Source: Balaenoptera acutorostrata
Lineage: Eukaryota > Chordata > Mammalia > Artiodactyla > Balaenopteridae
Length of the DNA stretch: 64,000 bases
Assembly: GCF_949987535.1 (NCBI RefSeq)
Contig: NC_080067.1
Span: 81,121,985 to 81,185,984, forward strand
Direction of reading: 5' to 3'
In this document: positions 10,541-23,384 of the stretch, piece by piece
Layout of the letters: every line of letters starts with the position of its first letter
Position numbering within the stretch: the stretch's first letter is position 1
Translations under genes and position numbers: made by a program
The notes under the pieces: generated by a model
Told to the model about the DNA's origin: nothing
What the model saw: the letters and a program-made list of their open reading frames with translations, nothing else
The model's database searches: none

Positions 10541-13299
10541 TATTAAGGAAGAGTACTAAACTGCAGGTCTGGTTAGAATATCTGGACTAGAATAAGATTT
10601 AACAGCTATGACAGAATGCAAAGTCAAGGTCATTGACTCTCCAAGAACTGGCGCGAGATGGGAACTTAATTTTCCTTTAAATATAAATCAGCTACACCAA
10701 ATGTGGGTTGTGAACAGCCACCCATACAGTTTCAGAGAAAGCAGAGGAAGAAACAACGTAGATATCTTTTAAAATTTTATGATTCTTTCTTCCCTGTGCC
10801 CCTTTCCCTGTGATTAGGAGTTTAGTAGCTAAAAAGGGCGAGCTTGACTTGAAATGCATCCTGGACAGAATAACAAAGGAAGCAAGGGGATGACTTGGTG
10901 AGGAAGCTGATGGCCCCCAGGAGCACACACCACCCAAGCTAAGAGTTCCCAGGGGCAGCATTTAGGCGGAGAGCAGACTTCTTTATATCCTGAGGAAAGG
11001 ATGGAAATTACGGGGGCACTTGGGCAAGTTACAGAAAACTTGGCAATTGCACCTGTGGGAGAGTACCGAGGCCCCAGATTTTAGCACGCAGGGGGGAGAA
11101 TGAGGTCTTAATTACGGCGATGGTTAGTGGTGTCAACCTCAGGGTATATTTGGTATATATCAGACCAAAAAAGGGAGTCCCCTGCTGGAGCTAGAAACAT
11201 TGGTACACAAGTAGGAGGGCACATCCATACTCAGCAACGCAACAGGGAAGGCCCCCCTGAACATCCATACACCCTCCTCCCCACTTTCCTGGGTCTTCAG
11301 CTACAGGCAATGCATTGGATCCCAACTGGGAAACAGTCACCCCTCCCCTCAAGTACAAAGAGGTACTCCTTTCTCAGTGTTTTGACTTCTGGAAAGTCTT
11401 GGTCACCTTCGAACCAACTTGGTTTCTGAAGGGAAGAGACTGCTTAGGTAGTCTAAGGTAGACTTAAAGGTAGAGATTCTTCTCCTTTAAGGCTGACCTC
11501 AAGTTACTCATTCACTCATTCATTCAACGTATATATGTTAAGTACCCTCGCCTCTGGCTTCACAGCCAGGATAGAATGCAATCCCCAGACGCCTGCCCCA
11601 GTCCCACAGACACATCTCCACAGCATATGTGGGCAAGGATGTACTCCACATTCTCGTAGCTCCATCCCACTGCTAAGACCTTTCTGAACTGCGTTTCCAC
11701 CACTCTCCTCCCCTGCTTCCTATCTCTCTGAGAAAGCCTTCATTAGGCCCTGAGACCTCCAAGGGATTCTTCAAGATGCTCCCTCCCTCCTGTCAGCTGT
11801 GTCTAACATGGATCCAGACTGGGTGCTTTTGGCTCTATGACCATCCCTCGTATCATGAGGGTGCAAGGTTTCCTTCGTGAAGGAGACTTCTGATTTTGCA
11901 CTTCCCCAGAGGCACTCACCCTCCACACTCACCCTCACAATAACCCTCATTTACACTGGAGTCCAGGTGAAGTCCCTGCTTAAAATGACCACTGCCCGGC
12001 AACCTCTAGGCACTTTGAGAAGGTAACACTGAGTTGTCGATGAAAAGGACAACGAGGGTGGTGTTTGCTTCTTCTGAAAACAGCATTAAATCTTAAAATG
12101 TTTTAGGACCTCTTTTTAAAATGGAATTAAATTAGTGGCTGATGAGAGCTCTCTGGGCTGCGTGCCCTTTCCCCTGATAAAGCACGCTCTCCAGTCTTTC
12201 TGTTGCCTCTCCTGCTTGCACGAAGGAAAATTTGAGACAAAGGAGACAATTGAGGACAAAAGCGCTCCTGTGCTCAGTCTCTGCCTTCTCAACCATAAAG
12301 GCAGGTGTAGGCGGGGCTGTGTTCTGACGTTGGGCTGAGAGGAGATTTCACAAAGTTAAGACATAGCTGCCCTCCTTATCTACAATCATGTTCCCTTAGA
12401 GAAGGCTGGACTCTCTGGGCCTCAGAGAAGCTCCATCAGGGTGGGGCGTGGCACAGACCCCCTACCTGCCTGAACAGTGAAGGCTGAACAGAGATTAATG
12501 ACACATCCATGACCAGGGCAGCAGTCTCCTCACCGCAGGGGGGGCGCCCAGCCTCCTGCCCCGGCCTCTGGGCAGAGGACACTGGGAACCCAGCCTGGGG
12601 GCTGACTTCTTTTCTGGCCAAGCACAGGAAGCAGAGGTCCCTCACCCGCTGGGCTTCCGGGAACAGCTCTGTGTCTCCATGTGAGGTTCCCGCACTTCAA
12701 CACAGCTACTGCTGGCAGCTGCAAGATGGATTTTTTTTTTATCTCGGCACGTGAGGTTTGAGAAAAGAAAGGCCCCTTACACTGAAAATTAGAGCAAGAA
12801 ATTCATGATTCATTCCCTAGGTGTAAAGCCACTGTCATATGCACCACAAATGCCACCGAATTTCCCAGGCCTAGTGTTGATCTCACGCTCACTGGCAAAG
12901 GAAGGAGAACACGAAAGACCCCAATCTTTAGAGAGTTTCACCCTTCCTATACCAGAAAGAGAAAATGAAGAATGAAATGCTCGTTGCTAGAGTAAGAGTC
13001 AGCATTTTTGGTCACTATGCAGCAAGTCAAATGTTAGGTAACATAGTAAGTGTAGGGGCCTTCCTAGCGTTGTACATTCTTCAGTACAGCCAGACCGGGG
13101 AGGAAGAGCACAGACACCACCCCTGGCCTTAAAACTTAAGTGAATCCCCTTTGCGCATAAGAAAATCCTAACCGCTTCACAACATCCTCGAGCACCTGCC
13201 TCCTCAGCCTTCCCTTCCGCCACAGCAGCCCTCCATCCACAGGCCCAGCCATGCAGATGGCCAGGCCCTGAACATCCATCCGAGGGCCTCTGGTCAGCT
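10541..13299. other. Long stretch without recognised features
   Basis: About 2.7 kb of mixed composition. Short open frames occur on both strands, with the densest overlap at 12436-12754, but none has a domain. A poly(T) run sits at 12729-12739. I found no repeat family, RNA gene or convincing promoter. Confidence 0.45.
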
Positions 13300-13395
13300 G
13301 TCCCATCTGCCTGGAACAGCCTGCCCTCCAGTGCCCACCTGCCAAGTTTTCCTGCTCCTTTATGGTTGAGCTCAATTTCCTTATGTCCCGATTAT
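13300..13395 (+). repeat. Possible L2 fragment
   Basis: 'catctgcctggaacagcctg' followed by 'ccacctgccaagttttcctg' resembles the L2 stretch before its 3' end. Short and diverged, so tentative. Confidence 0.4.
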
Positions 13396-13399
13396 GAAT

Positions 13400-13600
13400 T
13401 ATTATTCATTCAACAAATACTTCTCGAGTGCTTACAATGTGCCAGGCACTCCTTTAGGGGCTAGGGGTTCAGCACTGAACAAAAGAGACACTTCTGTCCT
13501 CATGGAGTTTGCATTCTTGTAGGGGAGGCAGGCAGTAAACAAGATAAATAGGCAAAATAGACGGCATTTTAGAAGGTTCATGACAAGTGCTAAGAAGAGA
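13400..13600 (+). repeat. Ancient mammalian interspersed repeat (family not named)
   Basis: Begins 'attcattcaacaaatacttc', then 'tacaatgtgccaggcactcc', 'ggggttcagcactgaacaaa', 'ctgtcctcatggagtttgca' and 'ggcaggcagtaaacaagata'. The same word order recurs at 31735, about 48900 and 50660 in this window, which shows it is a dispersed family. Confidence 0.7.
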
Positions 13601-14226
13601 AAGAAAGCAAGGAAAGGGTATGGGAGGTCTGGTGTGCGGGCTGTGAGGCGGAGATGGTGGGGTATCTAGTGGTTTGTATACGTATCTTCTGCAAGGATTT
13701 CCCAAACCCTACTACCTCAAAATTGAGTTTTTCTTACAAGCGGCCGATGAACAGTATAGGTACCTCAATTACAGTATTTAACACCCTTGTATTTATATAG
13801 GGGCTATTTTACACATGGGTCATGCTATGCAACTGGAATCCAGGTCCCTAGAGCTTTGGATCTTCAAACTCCAGCCCCCGGCCATATTTTACACAGCCTC
13901 TGTTCACACAGTGTTTCCTAAACTGAGAGCTCTGCTCATAGAAGTCAGAATCTAATGCACCCTTGCTTCTCTTTTTTCCCCTTCAATGTTCTTTTTCCTA
14001 TACCTTTTTCTCCTTATTTTTCTTTCCTGTTTGCAACAGAGGTTTTCTTAATGCTTTCCTGAGAAGGTATCCTCTCCACCTCCACTGATTTCCCCTCCAC
14101 TGATTACTTCTGAATGAGACTAACCTCTCATCAAGTAACTGGGGGGCAGTGGGATGGTGGGTGGTGGAAGCTGATCTCTTTATGAAACTCATTTGCAGAG
14201 AAAATAATATATTAGAGAAAACATTT

Positions 14227-14752
14227 TGTGGTGTTTGAAAAATATGCCCACAAATTCTTTGATATTCCACCCTTCAGTGGTTGGTGGAGCTTAATTTCCC
14301 TCCGCCTGAGTGTTGCCTGGACTTAGAGACTTGCTTCTAGTTAACAGAATATGGCAGAAGTGTTGATGTATGACTTCTGAAGCTAGGAGATAAAAAGCAT
14401 AGCAGTTACCTCCTTGCTCTCTCTCGGATCATTGGCTTTGGCGGAAGCCAGCAACCATGTCATGAGGACACTTAAGAGAAAGGTCCACATGGTGAGGAAC
14501 TGAGGCCTCCTGCCAACAGCCAGGTGAGGGAGCTCTTGTGGAAGTAGGGCTTCTAGCCCCAGTCAGACCTTCAGAGACTGCAGCTCTGGCTGACATCTTG
14601 ACTGCAACCCCAGGAGAAACCCTGAGCCAGAGGCACCCATCTCAAAGTCACTCTTGGATTCCAGATCCGCAGAAACACTTAGATAATAAATGTTTGTTGT
14701 TTTAAGTAGCTAAGCTTTGAGGTAATTTGTTACAAAGCAATAGAAATTGAGT
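14227..14752 (+). mobile_element. MLT1-type solo LTR (ERVL-MaLR), old
   Basis: Non-coding LTR relic. It contains, in order, the LTR-typical block near 14350 'atggcagaagtgttgatgta', 'gaagctaggagataaaaagc', a 'ccatgtcatgaggacact' region, the stretch 'gactgcaaccccaggagaaa', and the 3' part 'agataataaatgtttgttgt' with 'aataaa' as the polyadenylation signal, then 'taagtagctaagctttgagg'. Similar to the MLT1 LTR 3' half. No internal retroviral sequence accompanies it. Edges approximate. Confidence 0.75.
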
Positions 14753-14754
14753 GA

Positions 14755-14845
14755 GTTCTGTTCTGGTTCTACCACTGACATTGAGGAAGTCAATGAACCT
14801 TTCTAAGCCTTAGTTCTTCAGTTGTGGGTAAAGGAGATTTGGGTC
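14755..14845 (+). repeat. MIR SINE fragment
   Basis: 'tctggttctaccactgacat' followed by 'gaggaagtcaatgaaccttt' and 'aagccttagttcttcagttg' matches the MIR middle section. Directly abuts the LTR relic. Confidence 0.6.
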
Positions 14846-15124
14846 AGAAGACTAAGGAGTGCCAGCCCTCAAATCCTATGTTCTCTGAACAGAACACTCC
14901 AGGAATAATGTAGTTTGTGTCAGCTATGTGTAAAATGTAACAACCTTGATCTCTCTGAGCTATTTCTGCAGATTCAGATAGCAAGGAGGTCATCAGCTGA
15001 ACCCAAAGGTGCAAGCTACGTTCTGGGAGGTGATATTCATCTTAGAAAAGGATACACAAAAAATCCCACCAACAGAAGATTTTGTGCTTAGGAGGGGTCT
15101 AGAGAGGTAATATCCTTCACATGG

Positions 15125-15310
15125 GTGTGGTGCTTCACAACTGACAATGTGATTTCATGCATTATTTCATTTAATCCTCACAAATCTCCATTTAACAGAT
15201 GGGGTTGAGGCTCAGAGTTTTGGTAACCTCCTCAACATCAGGCAGTTGTTACGTTCCAGAGTTGAGACCTGAACCACAAATTCTTTGTTACTAAATTCTA
15301 CTTTGCATTA
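15125..15310 (-). repeat. MIR SINE, minus orientation
   Basis: 'ttatttcatttaatcctcac', 'tccatttaacagatggggtt', 'gaggctcagagttttggtaa' and 'ttccagagttgagacctgaa' follow the minus-strand MIR order. Confidence 0.75.
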
Positions 15311-16619
15311 CTCTCAGCTGCCTCCCTGATGATTTGACCACCTATTTATTCTATTAAGCAGATTAAGGACATTGCCTGTCATGACACAACCCCTTCTACA
15401 AGAAGCTGCCTTGCTTAGAGCTGCTGACAGGGCAGGCCTTAGACAGCAACATCTTCTGTCACATAACTCCATTCCGTCCTGCACCCCCAGGTGACTGGAC
15501 CAGAGCAGGCACCTGCCCATTGACAGCTACCCTAAAGGCTGACCAGGGACGAAGGACGTGACCTGGGGTAAAAAGATGAGTGGGGCTAAGTGGATGCTCT
15601 TTTAAAAAATGTGAACTAGGAAACGGCAAGGGAATGACACACCTACCTGAGGGCAGTACAAGCATTTAGGAGGAGGAGAAAGGTCAGAGGGATCACAATT
15701 GGCCATAGGCAAGCCAAGGTTATGTGGGAACAGAAAATGGAGTAAACAGAGGCGATAAGGTGAAGAAGAGATGTATATATCTGTCTACCTACCTACCAAC
15801 CTACTTATCTATCTATTTGCCTATCTCCTGAGAAAAGAGAGATGGGGACAGGAAAAAGCAGACACGGGGAGAGGACCTTAAAGTGGGACCACAAATGAAG
15901 TCCCTACAACCATCTTGGATCTAGGACCATCCTACAGACCCAGGCTCCACAAGGTCCGAATCTACTGTGGCCACTAGGATTCGATTCCTATGAGAGTCCA
16001 TCTCCCTCTTTGATTCCTGGTAATACTCACCTCTTTCTTGAGCTCTCTCTCTCTCTCTCTCTCTCGAGTTCTTTACCTTGCAACTAAATGAATTTAATTA
16101 GAGCTGGCACGACTGATGGGAAATTTAATAAACAAAACAGTGTGATTGTAAAATTCCAAGAATCATAAGGGTTTTCTAAATCAAAACACACATACACAAA
16201 GAGCTCCATGGATTCTGACAATTAAACAACAAAAACACTTGTGACACCAAAACTGCTTGTATTTCATGGCACCCAAGACACAGGACATGAACTCTACTCC
16301 CTCATAAGGACAAGCTGTGACTAGGAACTAACCAACTGTTTTTCAGTTTTAAAGAAACTGCCCTTAACTGTGCAAAAGAGGTGATAATCAGTCCAGAGCA
16401 ATGCAAAGACCAACTAAGACATCTGTGTGTCCTAAGCTTTGCTGTGAGGGTTTGACTGGCAAACAATTAGGGAAGAGCCTTGTGAACCTCTAAACGGCAC
16501 TTGGGATGGACATAAACCAGTGCCTCATCAAAGGCTGCATTTTGTTAAATGGTGCCCACTGAACAGACCTTGAACTACCAGAATACTGGCCTTCACAGCA
16601 TCCGGACACAGTATAAAGA
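15311..16619. other. Unassigned sequence with two simple repeats
   Basis: Contains an imperfect CTAC/CTAT tetranucleotide tract at about 15779-15826 and a CT dinucleotide run at 16043-16065. An AT-rich part around 16085-16190 includes TAATTA homeodomain-type motifs but nothing else recognisable. No gene or retroelement identified. Confidence 0.5.
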
Positions 16620-16795
16620 GTTTCAGACTAAAAGTGAAAGATCCTGGGTATGACTCTTAGCTCGGTCACTTAGCAGCCATGTGGCTTGGACAAGCAACTT
16701 CACCTTTCAAAGCCACAGTTACTCCATCTATACAACAAAATGCATGGACTAAATAAAAAATCATCAAGGTCCATTCCAGCTCTAAAGCTGTGTTA
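16620..16795 (+). repeat. MIR SINE
   Basis: 'gaaagatcctgggtatgact', 'agctcggtcacttagcagcc', 'atgtggcttggacaagcaac' and 'gttactccatctatacaaca' follow MIR order, ending near 'tccattccagctc'. Confidence 0.75.
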
Positions 16796-17052
16796 GTGTA
16801 GTTCAAAGATTCTCACCCACTTGTGCACAGCTAGCTGCTCACCGTACACATGCAGTAACCATGTTACCGTAGTATGTCTATAAACTCCAAACAAACAAAA
16901 AAAACAGGACACATGGTCTGGCCACAGACCATGTCTCTTTAAAATCAGAATTGTTCCATAAACTATATGGATAGACCTGGGTCCATGGTGGCCTATACTG
17001 TTCTTCTAGAAGGACTTGAATGGGTGACTGAAAATAAAAGAGACTTCTTTGG

Positions 17053-17383
17053 GGACTTCCCTGGTGGTGCAGTGGTTAAGAATCCACCTGCCAATGCAGG
17101 GGACACGGGTTCGAGCCCTGGTCCAGGAAGATCCCACATGCCGCGGAGCAACTAAGCCGGTACGCCACAACTACTGAGCCTGCGCTCTAGAGCCCGCGAG
17201 CCACAACTACTGAAGCCCACGCATCTAAAGCTCGTGCTCTGCAACAAGGAGAAGCCACCACAATGAGAAGCCCATGCACCGCAAGGAAGAGTAGCTCCCG
17301 CTCGCCGCAACTAGAGAAAACCCGCGCGCAGCAATGAAGACCCAACGTAGCCAAAAATAAATGAAAAAAACCCCCCAAAAAAC
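17053..17383 (+). mobile_element. CHR-2-type SINE, long form, with 14-bp TSD
   Basis: tRNA-Glu-derived SINE transcribed by RNA polymerase III. The A box is in 'tggtggtgcagtggttaag' and the B box is 'ggttcgagccc' (17108-17118). It is the longest form in the window: the unit 'gagccacaactactgaagcc' repeats the earlier 'gccacaactactgagcc' segment. It ends in 'aagacccaacgtagcc' and a short A-rich tail. A perfect TSD 'agagacttctttgg' flanks it at 17039-17052 and 17384-17397. Good target for presence/absence phylogeny. Confidence 0.96.
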
Positions 17384-17397
17384 AGAGACTTCTTTGG

Positions 17398-18209
17398 ATG
17401 GTTCATTTCTTATCTCAGTTGCATTTAAAATAATTTAAGGTCAAATCTATAAAAATCTACACATCTTTGACCTCTTGCCCTTTTTCCTCCCTTACCTCCT
17501 TTAAAAAGAACCTGGAAAACTTAAGGCTTATCTAGCTTCTTTCTTTCAGTTTTCTTATAAAACAGCAGTGGTCACACCCCCTTCTTTATTCAGCACCTCA
17601 CTAACCCCCTGGGCAGAGTATTTACTTCCCCTCCAATTCTGCTTTGCACTAAGCCCTAAAGCATGCTGCTGGGGGCTGGGGTGTGCAGGGCTGCAGCTGG
17701 TCCTGGGCCTCAATGAGATGGATGGGGAGCTGGTGGAGAAGTGGTTCACATAACTATGGTCATGCTCATCATTTAATGGAACAATGTTCAATGTTTTAAA
17801 ACTTCCAGTCTTTTGCCTCTCAATTGGGAGAGGATTGGGAATTTGAAGGCTATTTCCCTCAGAGGATCAATGCATTTTAGAAAGAAGATCTATCAGTCCC
17901 CAAAAGGCACAGAAAGCCTAAATACAGGAGAGCAGTTTGTGCTGCATTTTAATATCCCTGAAACATGGTGGTAAGTAGATTCTCTCCTAAAACCCTCTAA
18001 GACCATTTGAGGCTATTTCCTGAAATCCCCATCTGACGGCTTCCCTCAGCTCCTCTTCATCGGCCACAGACCACTGCCCACACTGCTTCTTTTTCTGGGA
18101 GTGACACGCCCAGCCTCCAGGGCCTGCACACACTCTCAGGGTGGGCTCTGCTGGCCCTCGGGACGCTGCGTGACAGCACAGTGGAGATGGTGTGGGAGCA
18201 CCGGGCCAA
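17398..18209. other. Unassigned, apparently single-copy sequence
   Basis: Mixed composition. Complementary open frames at 17555-17791 and 17568-17753 shadow each other. No recognisable repeat, RNA gene or exon. Confidence 0.45.
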
Positions 18210-18325
18210 GAGACAAGAGTCTGGGCAGCCATGTGGTTCTGCCCCTAAGTGGATGGTGATCTTGGGCAAGTCGCTGGATCTTCCTGGACCTGTTTACTCA
18301 TCTCTAAATGAGAGCACTGGGTACA
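18210..18325 (+). repeat. MIR SINE fragment
   Basis: 'gatcttgggcaagtcgctgg' followed by 'ctggacctgtttactcatct' and 'ctaaatgagagcactgggta' match the MIR middle section. Confidence 0.65.
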
Positions 18326-19319
18326 TGAAAGATAGAAAAGCATTCCTGAGCTCTAACTTTGCGCTCTGATTCACAGCTTGCCCTTCACTGAATCTCAGGG
18401 TGGAGGCGCTGAGGACTCAGATTGCACGGGCGGCTGACGAGCTGCTACAGCCACTCTGAGCTCTTGGCCTTTCGGGGCCCTGACATTTGCTCAGCTTACA
18501 TCTCCATATTTATCTTTGACATTTTGTCTTTACAGAGCCCTTCTGAAAAAATTGAGGGAAAAGTCTGTCTCCCTCCCACTGCAGAGATAACATCGCTTAA
18601 TTCCCATTTAAATTTATCTTGCTACAAGTTCTTTTATGGAAAATTCTCTGCTCTTCTTTTTGTGTCACCATGCCCCAGAATATCCAGCATTGCTTTCAGA
18701 ATGTATTCCAAATGTCAGCCAGCCGCTCTGCAACATGCATACGTCTTATTCCTCTGACCACAAACTACTACCCTTACTGACTTAACCAAGAGTAACAAAT
18801 ACCACTCCTGTCTCTGTCTTGCTCTTGCCCTCTGTCACACACACACATACACTCCAGCAATTCAATGGCATTTTCCTTGGCTCCTACATCAAGGGCCCTC
18901 ACAATCATCCCACTGTGTTGAAAGAAGGCAGTGTTGAGAGAAGGCACATCTTGAAATGTCAATCCATACAGTTTAAGAAAAACCCACCACAGTGTATTTG
19001 TATTGATACTTGTCAATAACCAAAATATTACTTAACCTAACGTGTTTGCCTCTTTGCTCTTGCTGTCAAAATCTGAAGACAAATTCACTCCCAACACCTC
19101 CATGGGGACTCTGAAATTGCTCACAACCCCTTGTTCATTCCTTTTTTGATTCCTTCTCATATTATCCTCTTTTAAACCCTTTACATTCTTTTTAAGCAAA
19201 CAAACTTCTCATTAACAGTAGAGAGTCTTGCTCACTACTTTCTGAGGGAATAGTGGTCCTAAAACAAGAATATGCTCAACTTCCTTCTTTTCCTATTCCT
19301 CTCCTGCCTAGAGAACCAG
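18326..19319. other. Unassigned sequence
   Basis: No repeat recognised apart from a short CA run at 18836-18846. Open frames reach 111 codons (18422-18757) with no domain. Confidence 0.45.
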
Positions 19320-19790
19320 CCTAAATCCATGAGCATGTAATTTAAGGCCTCTCAGATCCAACCCCTCAATCTTTCCAACTCATCTGCTACCAAGACTGAC
19401 CCTGGGCTCCAAGTCACAGCTGTACTTGCTGATTCCCAAACATACCCAGTATTTTCCCATTTCCCTTGCTTTTACTTATGAGGTTTTCTCAGTTTGGAAT
19501 AGGTTCTACCTTCCCCTCCCCCTCCCATCTTCTGGAAGTGCTTTCCCACCTTCAAGCCCAGCTCAAAGGCAGCCTCATCCCTGAACCCCTCCACAAGCAG
19601 CTCCCACCCAGGTCATCACCATCAGCAGCTCCAAATAACCTCTTCCCTCACTTTCTAGCAGAATGCTATTTGTACCTCTATCATAGCACATCTTTGCCTT
19701 GGATATTTGTCTACATTCCTGTGTCTTTCATTGGATTGGAAATGCCTTAACAGTGGAGCCTATGTGGTTTCAAATTTTTTCTTATACAGA
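19320..19790 (+). repeat. L2 LINE 3' region
   Basis: Preserves the L2 order: 'gcctctcagatccaacccct', 'ttctggaagtgctttcccac', 'cttcaagcccagctcaaagg', 'tgtacctctatcatagcaca', 'tctttgccttggatatttgt', 'ttggattggaaatgccttaa'. Open frames across it are remnants or chance. Confidence 0.75.
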
Positions 19791-20379
19791 AAGGATTTCC
19801 GATTATTGTTGATTTAAATTTGCTGAACTGGATGGAAAGAGCTGTGCTCTGCTTTGTCACATTTTTGAAACTTCTACATTTTTGCTTCCTTCATATGAAC
19901 TCTCTCATGTTAAATTTTAAAATTTCACATCTTTTTTAGTGTTTAAACTCTCTCAAGTCTTTTTGGAAATAGGGTGGGTATATATTTTATTTTAAATGCC
20001 TTTTATTGGCTTATAATTTTGGAATTAGCATTGGGCCATCAACAATTTTGAGGAAATTCCTCATAATTCTTTAAAAATTAATCTGTTTTAAAATATGTTT
20101 TAAATATTAAGGGGGGAAGACACAACTATCCTTTATGAGATATGGAAGGACTTAGGAGTTGTGAGTCTCAAGGATACTTCTGCTATACAGTAATATTCTT
20201 CTGTAGAAAATAAGCACAAAATGTGGAGGTGGGAATTAATTAGAGAGGTGTACACTAGATTGCCACTTGTCATTTTTCTGATAATAAGAGATAGCATGGC
20301 AAAAAGACTTCTAGGTGCCCCCAAAGTCCATTCTGCCCTTATTTCTTAGTAATAAAATAAGACATTTTTTGGAGGAGGA
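19791..20379. other. Unassigned AT-rich sequence
   Basis: High AT content, no gene. It could be old retroelement sequence decayed beyond recognition. Confidence 0.4.
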
Positions 20380-20775
20380 GGGTGTACATTGCTGCCCAGT
20401 AAAAGACTACATTCCATGGGTTCCCTTGCAGCTAAAGTAGCCTTATGATCAAGCTTTGGCCAATTAGATGTAAGCCTGAGTGTTAGCTGCATCTAGTCTC
20501 TTTAATGTGAGAGGGATGGCTCTTCTTCACTTTTGCCCAAACTCCTCCTTGGAACACTTGCCATCTTGGAGTATGAATTAGACCAAACTCTACAAATGGT
20601 GGAGGAATAAGCTAGAAGGAGACTGGGTACCTGATGAGTTTGTGGCTTCTCCAGCAGTCCTAGACTGCTTACATTTAGATGTCTGTTATGTGAGAGAAAA
20701 ATAAACTTCTACCTTATTTAAGCCAGTCATTAGGAGATTTTATATGTAGCCAAACCTTTTAATCCTAACCAATAT
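20380..20775 (+). repeat. LTR-like medium-reiteration repeat (MaLR/ERVL-type)
   Basis: Shows a pattern common to old mammalian LTR or MER repeats: 'gggttcccttgcagctaaag', 'caagctttggccaattagat', 'tgccatcttggagtatgaat', 'gactgggtacctgatgagtt', and a 3' part with 'aaaaataaacttctacctta' (AATAAA signal) then 'tttaagccagtcatta'. The sequence at 30040-30355 has the same overall plan. Exact family not determined. Confidence 0.6.
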
Positions 20776-22374
20776 AGATGATAGGATCTTATGAAGGTAG
20801 GAAGGGGAAGTTTGGAAATTTTTTTTATCTCCATGTTTTTCTATTCTGATCAGGAGAGAAAAGTAAATTCAAAAGTAGCTTGGATCAAAGAACCGTTATC
20901 TCTTTGACAAAAGAAGACAGAGAGAGAGGGGAATGCCATAGGACTAATTAGGAAAGCTCAGCTAACAGCAAGCCCTGCAACACGGCTGCTCTGAAACCCG
21001 GGAGACCAGAACAGACTGCAACAGACTGGAGGGGCAAGTTTTCACACAGGCCATGCTGCAGCATTCTTGGAAAACTCAAGAACTGCTGGTACAGGCAGAG
21101 CCCCAAAGATCTCTGCCTTAAAGAAAACATGAAAAACAAGCTGTAAGTCAGTGTAAGAAGTAAATACAGGGCGACCTAGAGTGATTGATGATGATTGAGG
21201 TTTTGTGAGAATATCTGTATATAAAAAACATTCTTTTCAAATTTGCTTCATTTTATATATTTTAGTGTTCACAAGTTTAAAATTTACAAGAGTATTTACA
21301 AGTCTATAGTGTTAAAAAATCTTTATGTGAAATATCCCTCTACCTGCCTGACTATACAATCATGTACTGATTTTTGTTTTTAATTTAAATTCCTGGGAAG
21401 ACTCTTTTTGATGCTTTTCAACTTAAAAGATCCAAATAGTCCCCTGCCAGGAGCTACAAAAATTGCAGGAAAGGTGCCAGTGATGGGACAATTAGCCTCT
21501 AAAAGACTCGTCTTGAATTTCTAGACCTATTAAATAGTGAACGAATATCAATCAACTCAGCTTTAACCCAAAAAAGGCAGTCCAGTACTTCTACCAGTCT
21601 TCTGCTTTACTAGCCTTTCTTCATATTGAATGAAACCACTTCTTTTCATGTTTCCCCAAACCCAAAACTTCTAGAAGATTCCTGTCCTCTGAAGTTCACA
21701 GAGCCAGCAGTAAAGTCTTGTACCCAATGTCACTTGCATGTATTTTCACACCCTTGTTTTTGCCAGCAAGTTCTGGTTATTCTGTGTTGTTCCGTGATGA
21801 ACTGTAGTCCTGCAGCCTATGATCCCCTGCCTACCCGTGTGAATGCTGCCCTGGAAATAGCCTCTCCTGTGAATGTCTCTGTCCTCAGAGACTCTCCTGC
21901 ATGGTTGTAAGTCTCAACACCCCTCCCAGCCTGATTTCATCTGACCTGCCCCAGTGTTCACTCCTACAGCTTCCAACCCTGGGAGCCTCTTCACCATTTC
22001 TTTCTTTGGGCTCTGATGCTCCTGCATCTGAACCTTAGCTTGGGCCATTCTGGAGGCATGACAAATCCTTTCCTTTCCCTCATTTACTCTGAACAAGTTC
22101 GTCCTCTCTGGACTGCCCACAGTGACTGGAGGATACCTTCCCTACTGCTGCTTGGCTGTGAGTGCCATTTAGGAGATGATATGGCTTTCGGGAATAAATT
22201 ACAGAATGCTAGGGTTTGAACGGGCCTTAGTGATTCTGTGTGTACATGTTCATTTATCATTTAATATTTTGCTATTTCCCAAAAAGCATCTGGAGAGGCT
22301 TAGGTAAAATGTATATACATTAAAACATTTAAAATACACAGAGACTATCAAAAGCTATATATAGAGGGGGAATT
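20776..22374. other. Unassigned sequence
   Basis: About 1.6 kb, AT-rich at 21200-21420. Short open frames without domains. No named repeat or RNA gene. Confidence 0.45.
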
Positions 22375-22475
22375 CATAACTCCCTTATTTACACATAAGC
22401 AAACAGAGGCTCAGAGAGATGAAGCGATTTGCAAAGATGACAAAGTTGGGACTAGAAGCCCTTCCTTTGTTGGTG
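22375..22475 (-). repeat. MIR SINE fragment, minus orientation
   Basis: 'cacataagcaaacagaggct' followed by 'cagagagatgaagcgatttg' and 'aaagttgggactagaagccc' is minus-strand MIR. Confidence 0.6.
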
Positions 22476-23314
22476 ACTTTGGTTCCAGGCTGATGATTCC
22501 CCTTTCTACTCTAAGTTCTGTCATCATCTTGAGTGACTTCTCTCCCTGCGGGCAGCCCCTCCAGCACCCTGGCCTTGGTTCTATCCATTGAGTCACTCCT
22601 TCACTCCACTTCAGCTGCCCCTCCCAAGGTCAAGCTATGGTCACCAGTGTTGACTGCTCTGACTCCCGTATCACTAAAGTAGACATCTTCCTTTCTTTAA
22701 GGGCATTCTACAAATTTTGATATGTTGTATTTTTATTTTCATTCAATTCAACTAATTTTCCTTTTGGTTTCCACTTTGACCTGTGCGTTATTCAGCAGTG
22801 TGTTGTTTAGTTCCCAAATACCTGGAAAACTTCCAGAAGTCTTTCTATTTATTTCTAATTTAATTCCATTGTGGTCCAAGAACATACTTTATATGACTTG
22901 AATTCCTTTAAATGTATTGAAACTTATTTTATGGCCCACAATATGATCTCTTGGTAAATAATCTGTGAGCACTTGAAAAGGATATGTATTCTATTATTGG
23001 GTGAAGTGTTCTATAAATGTCAATTAAATCAAGCTGGTTGATTGTTTTCCAAGTCTTCTACATCCCTACTGATTTTCTATTTATTCTATCAATTACTGAA
23101 AGAGGAATATTAAAATTTCCAATTGTAATTGTTGATTTGACTATTTTTTCCTTACAGTTTTATCAGTTTTTGCTTCATGTATTTTGAAGTTCTGTTATTA
23201 TACACATAAAAGTTTAGGGCTGTCAGGTCTTCTTTATTATCATTATGAAAATCCATCTTTATCCTTGTAATATTCTTTGCTCTGAAATCTACTTTGGCTG
23301 ACAGTAATGTAGCC

Positions 23315-23316
<2 letters not shown>

Positions 23317-23382
<66 letters not shown>
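23317..23382. repeat. (TA)n microsatellite, about 33 units
   Basis: An uninterrupted alternating TA tract of 66 bases inside the old minus-strand L1. Likely hypervariable, and it can form cruciform or unwound DNA. Confidence 0.98.

Positions 23383-23384
<2 letters not shown>

Noticed and set aside
17053..17383. Functional tRNA gene from the intact-looking A and B boxes
   Set aside because: The boxes belong to a tRNA-derived SINE with TSDs and an A tail. There is no complete cloverleaf or terminator.
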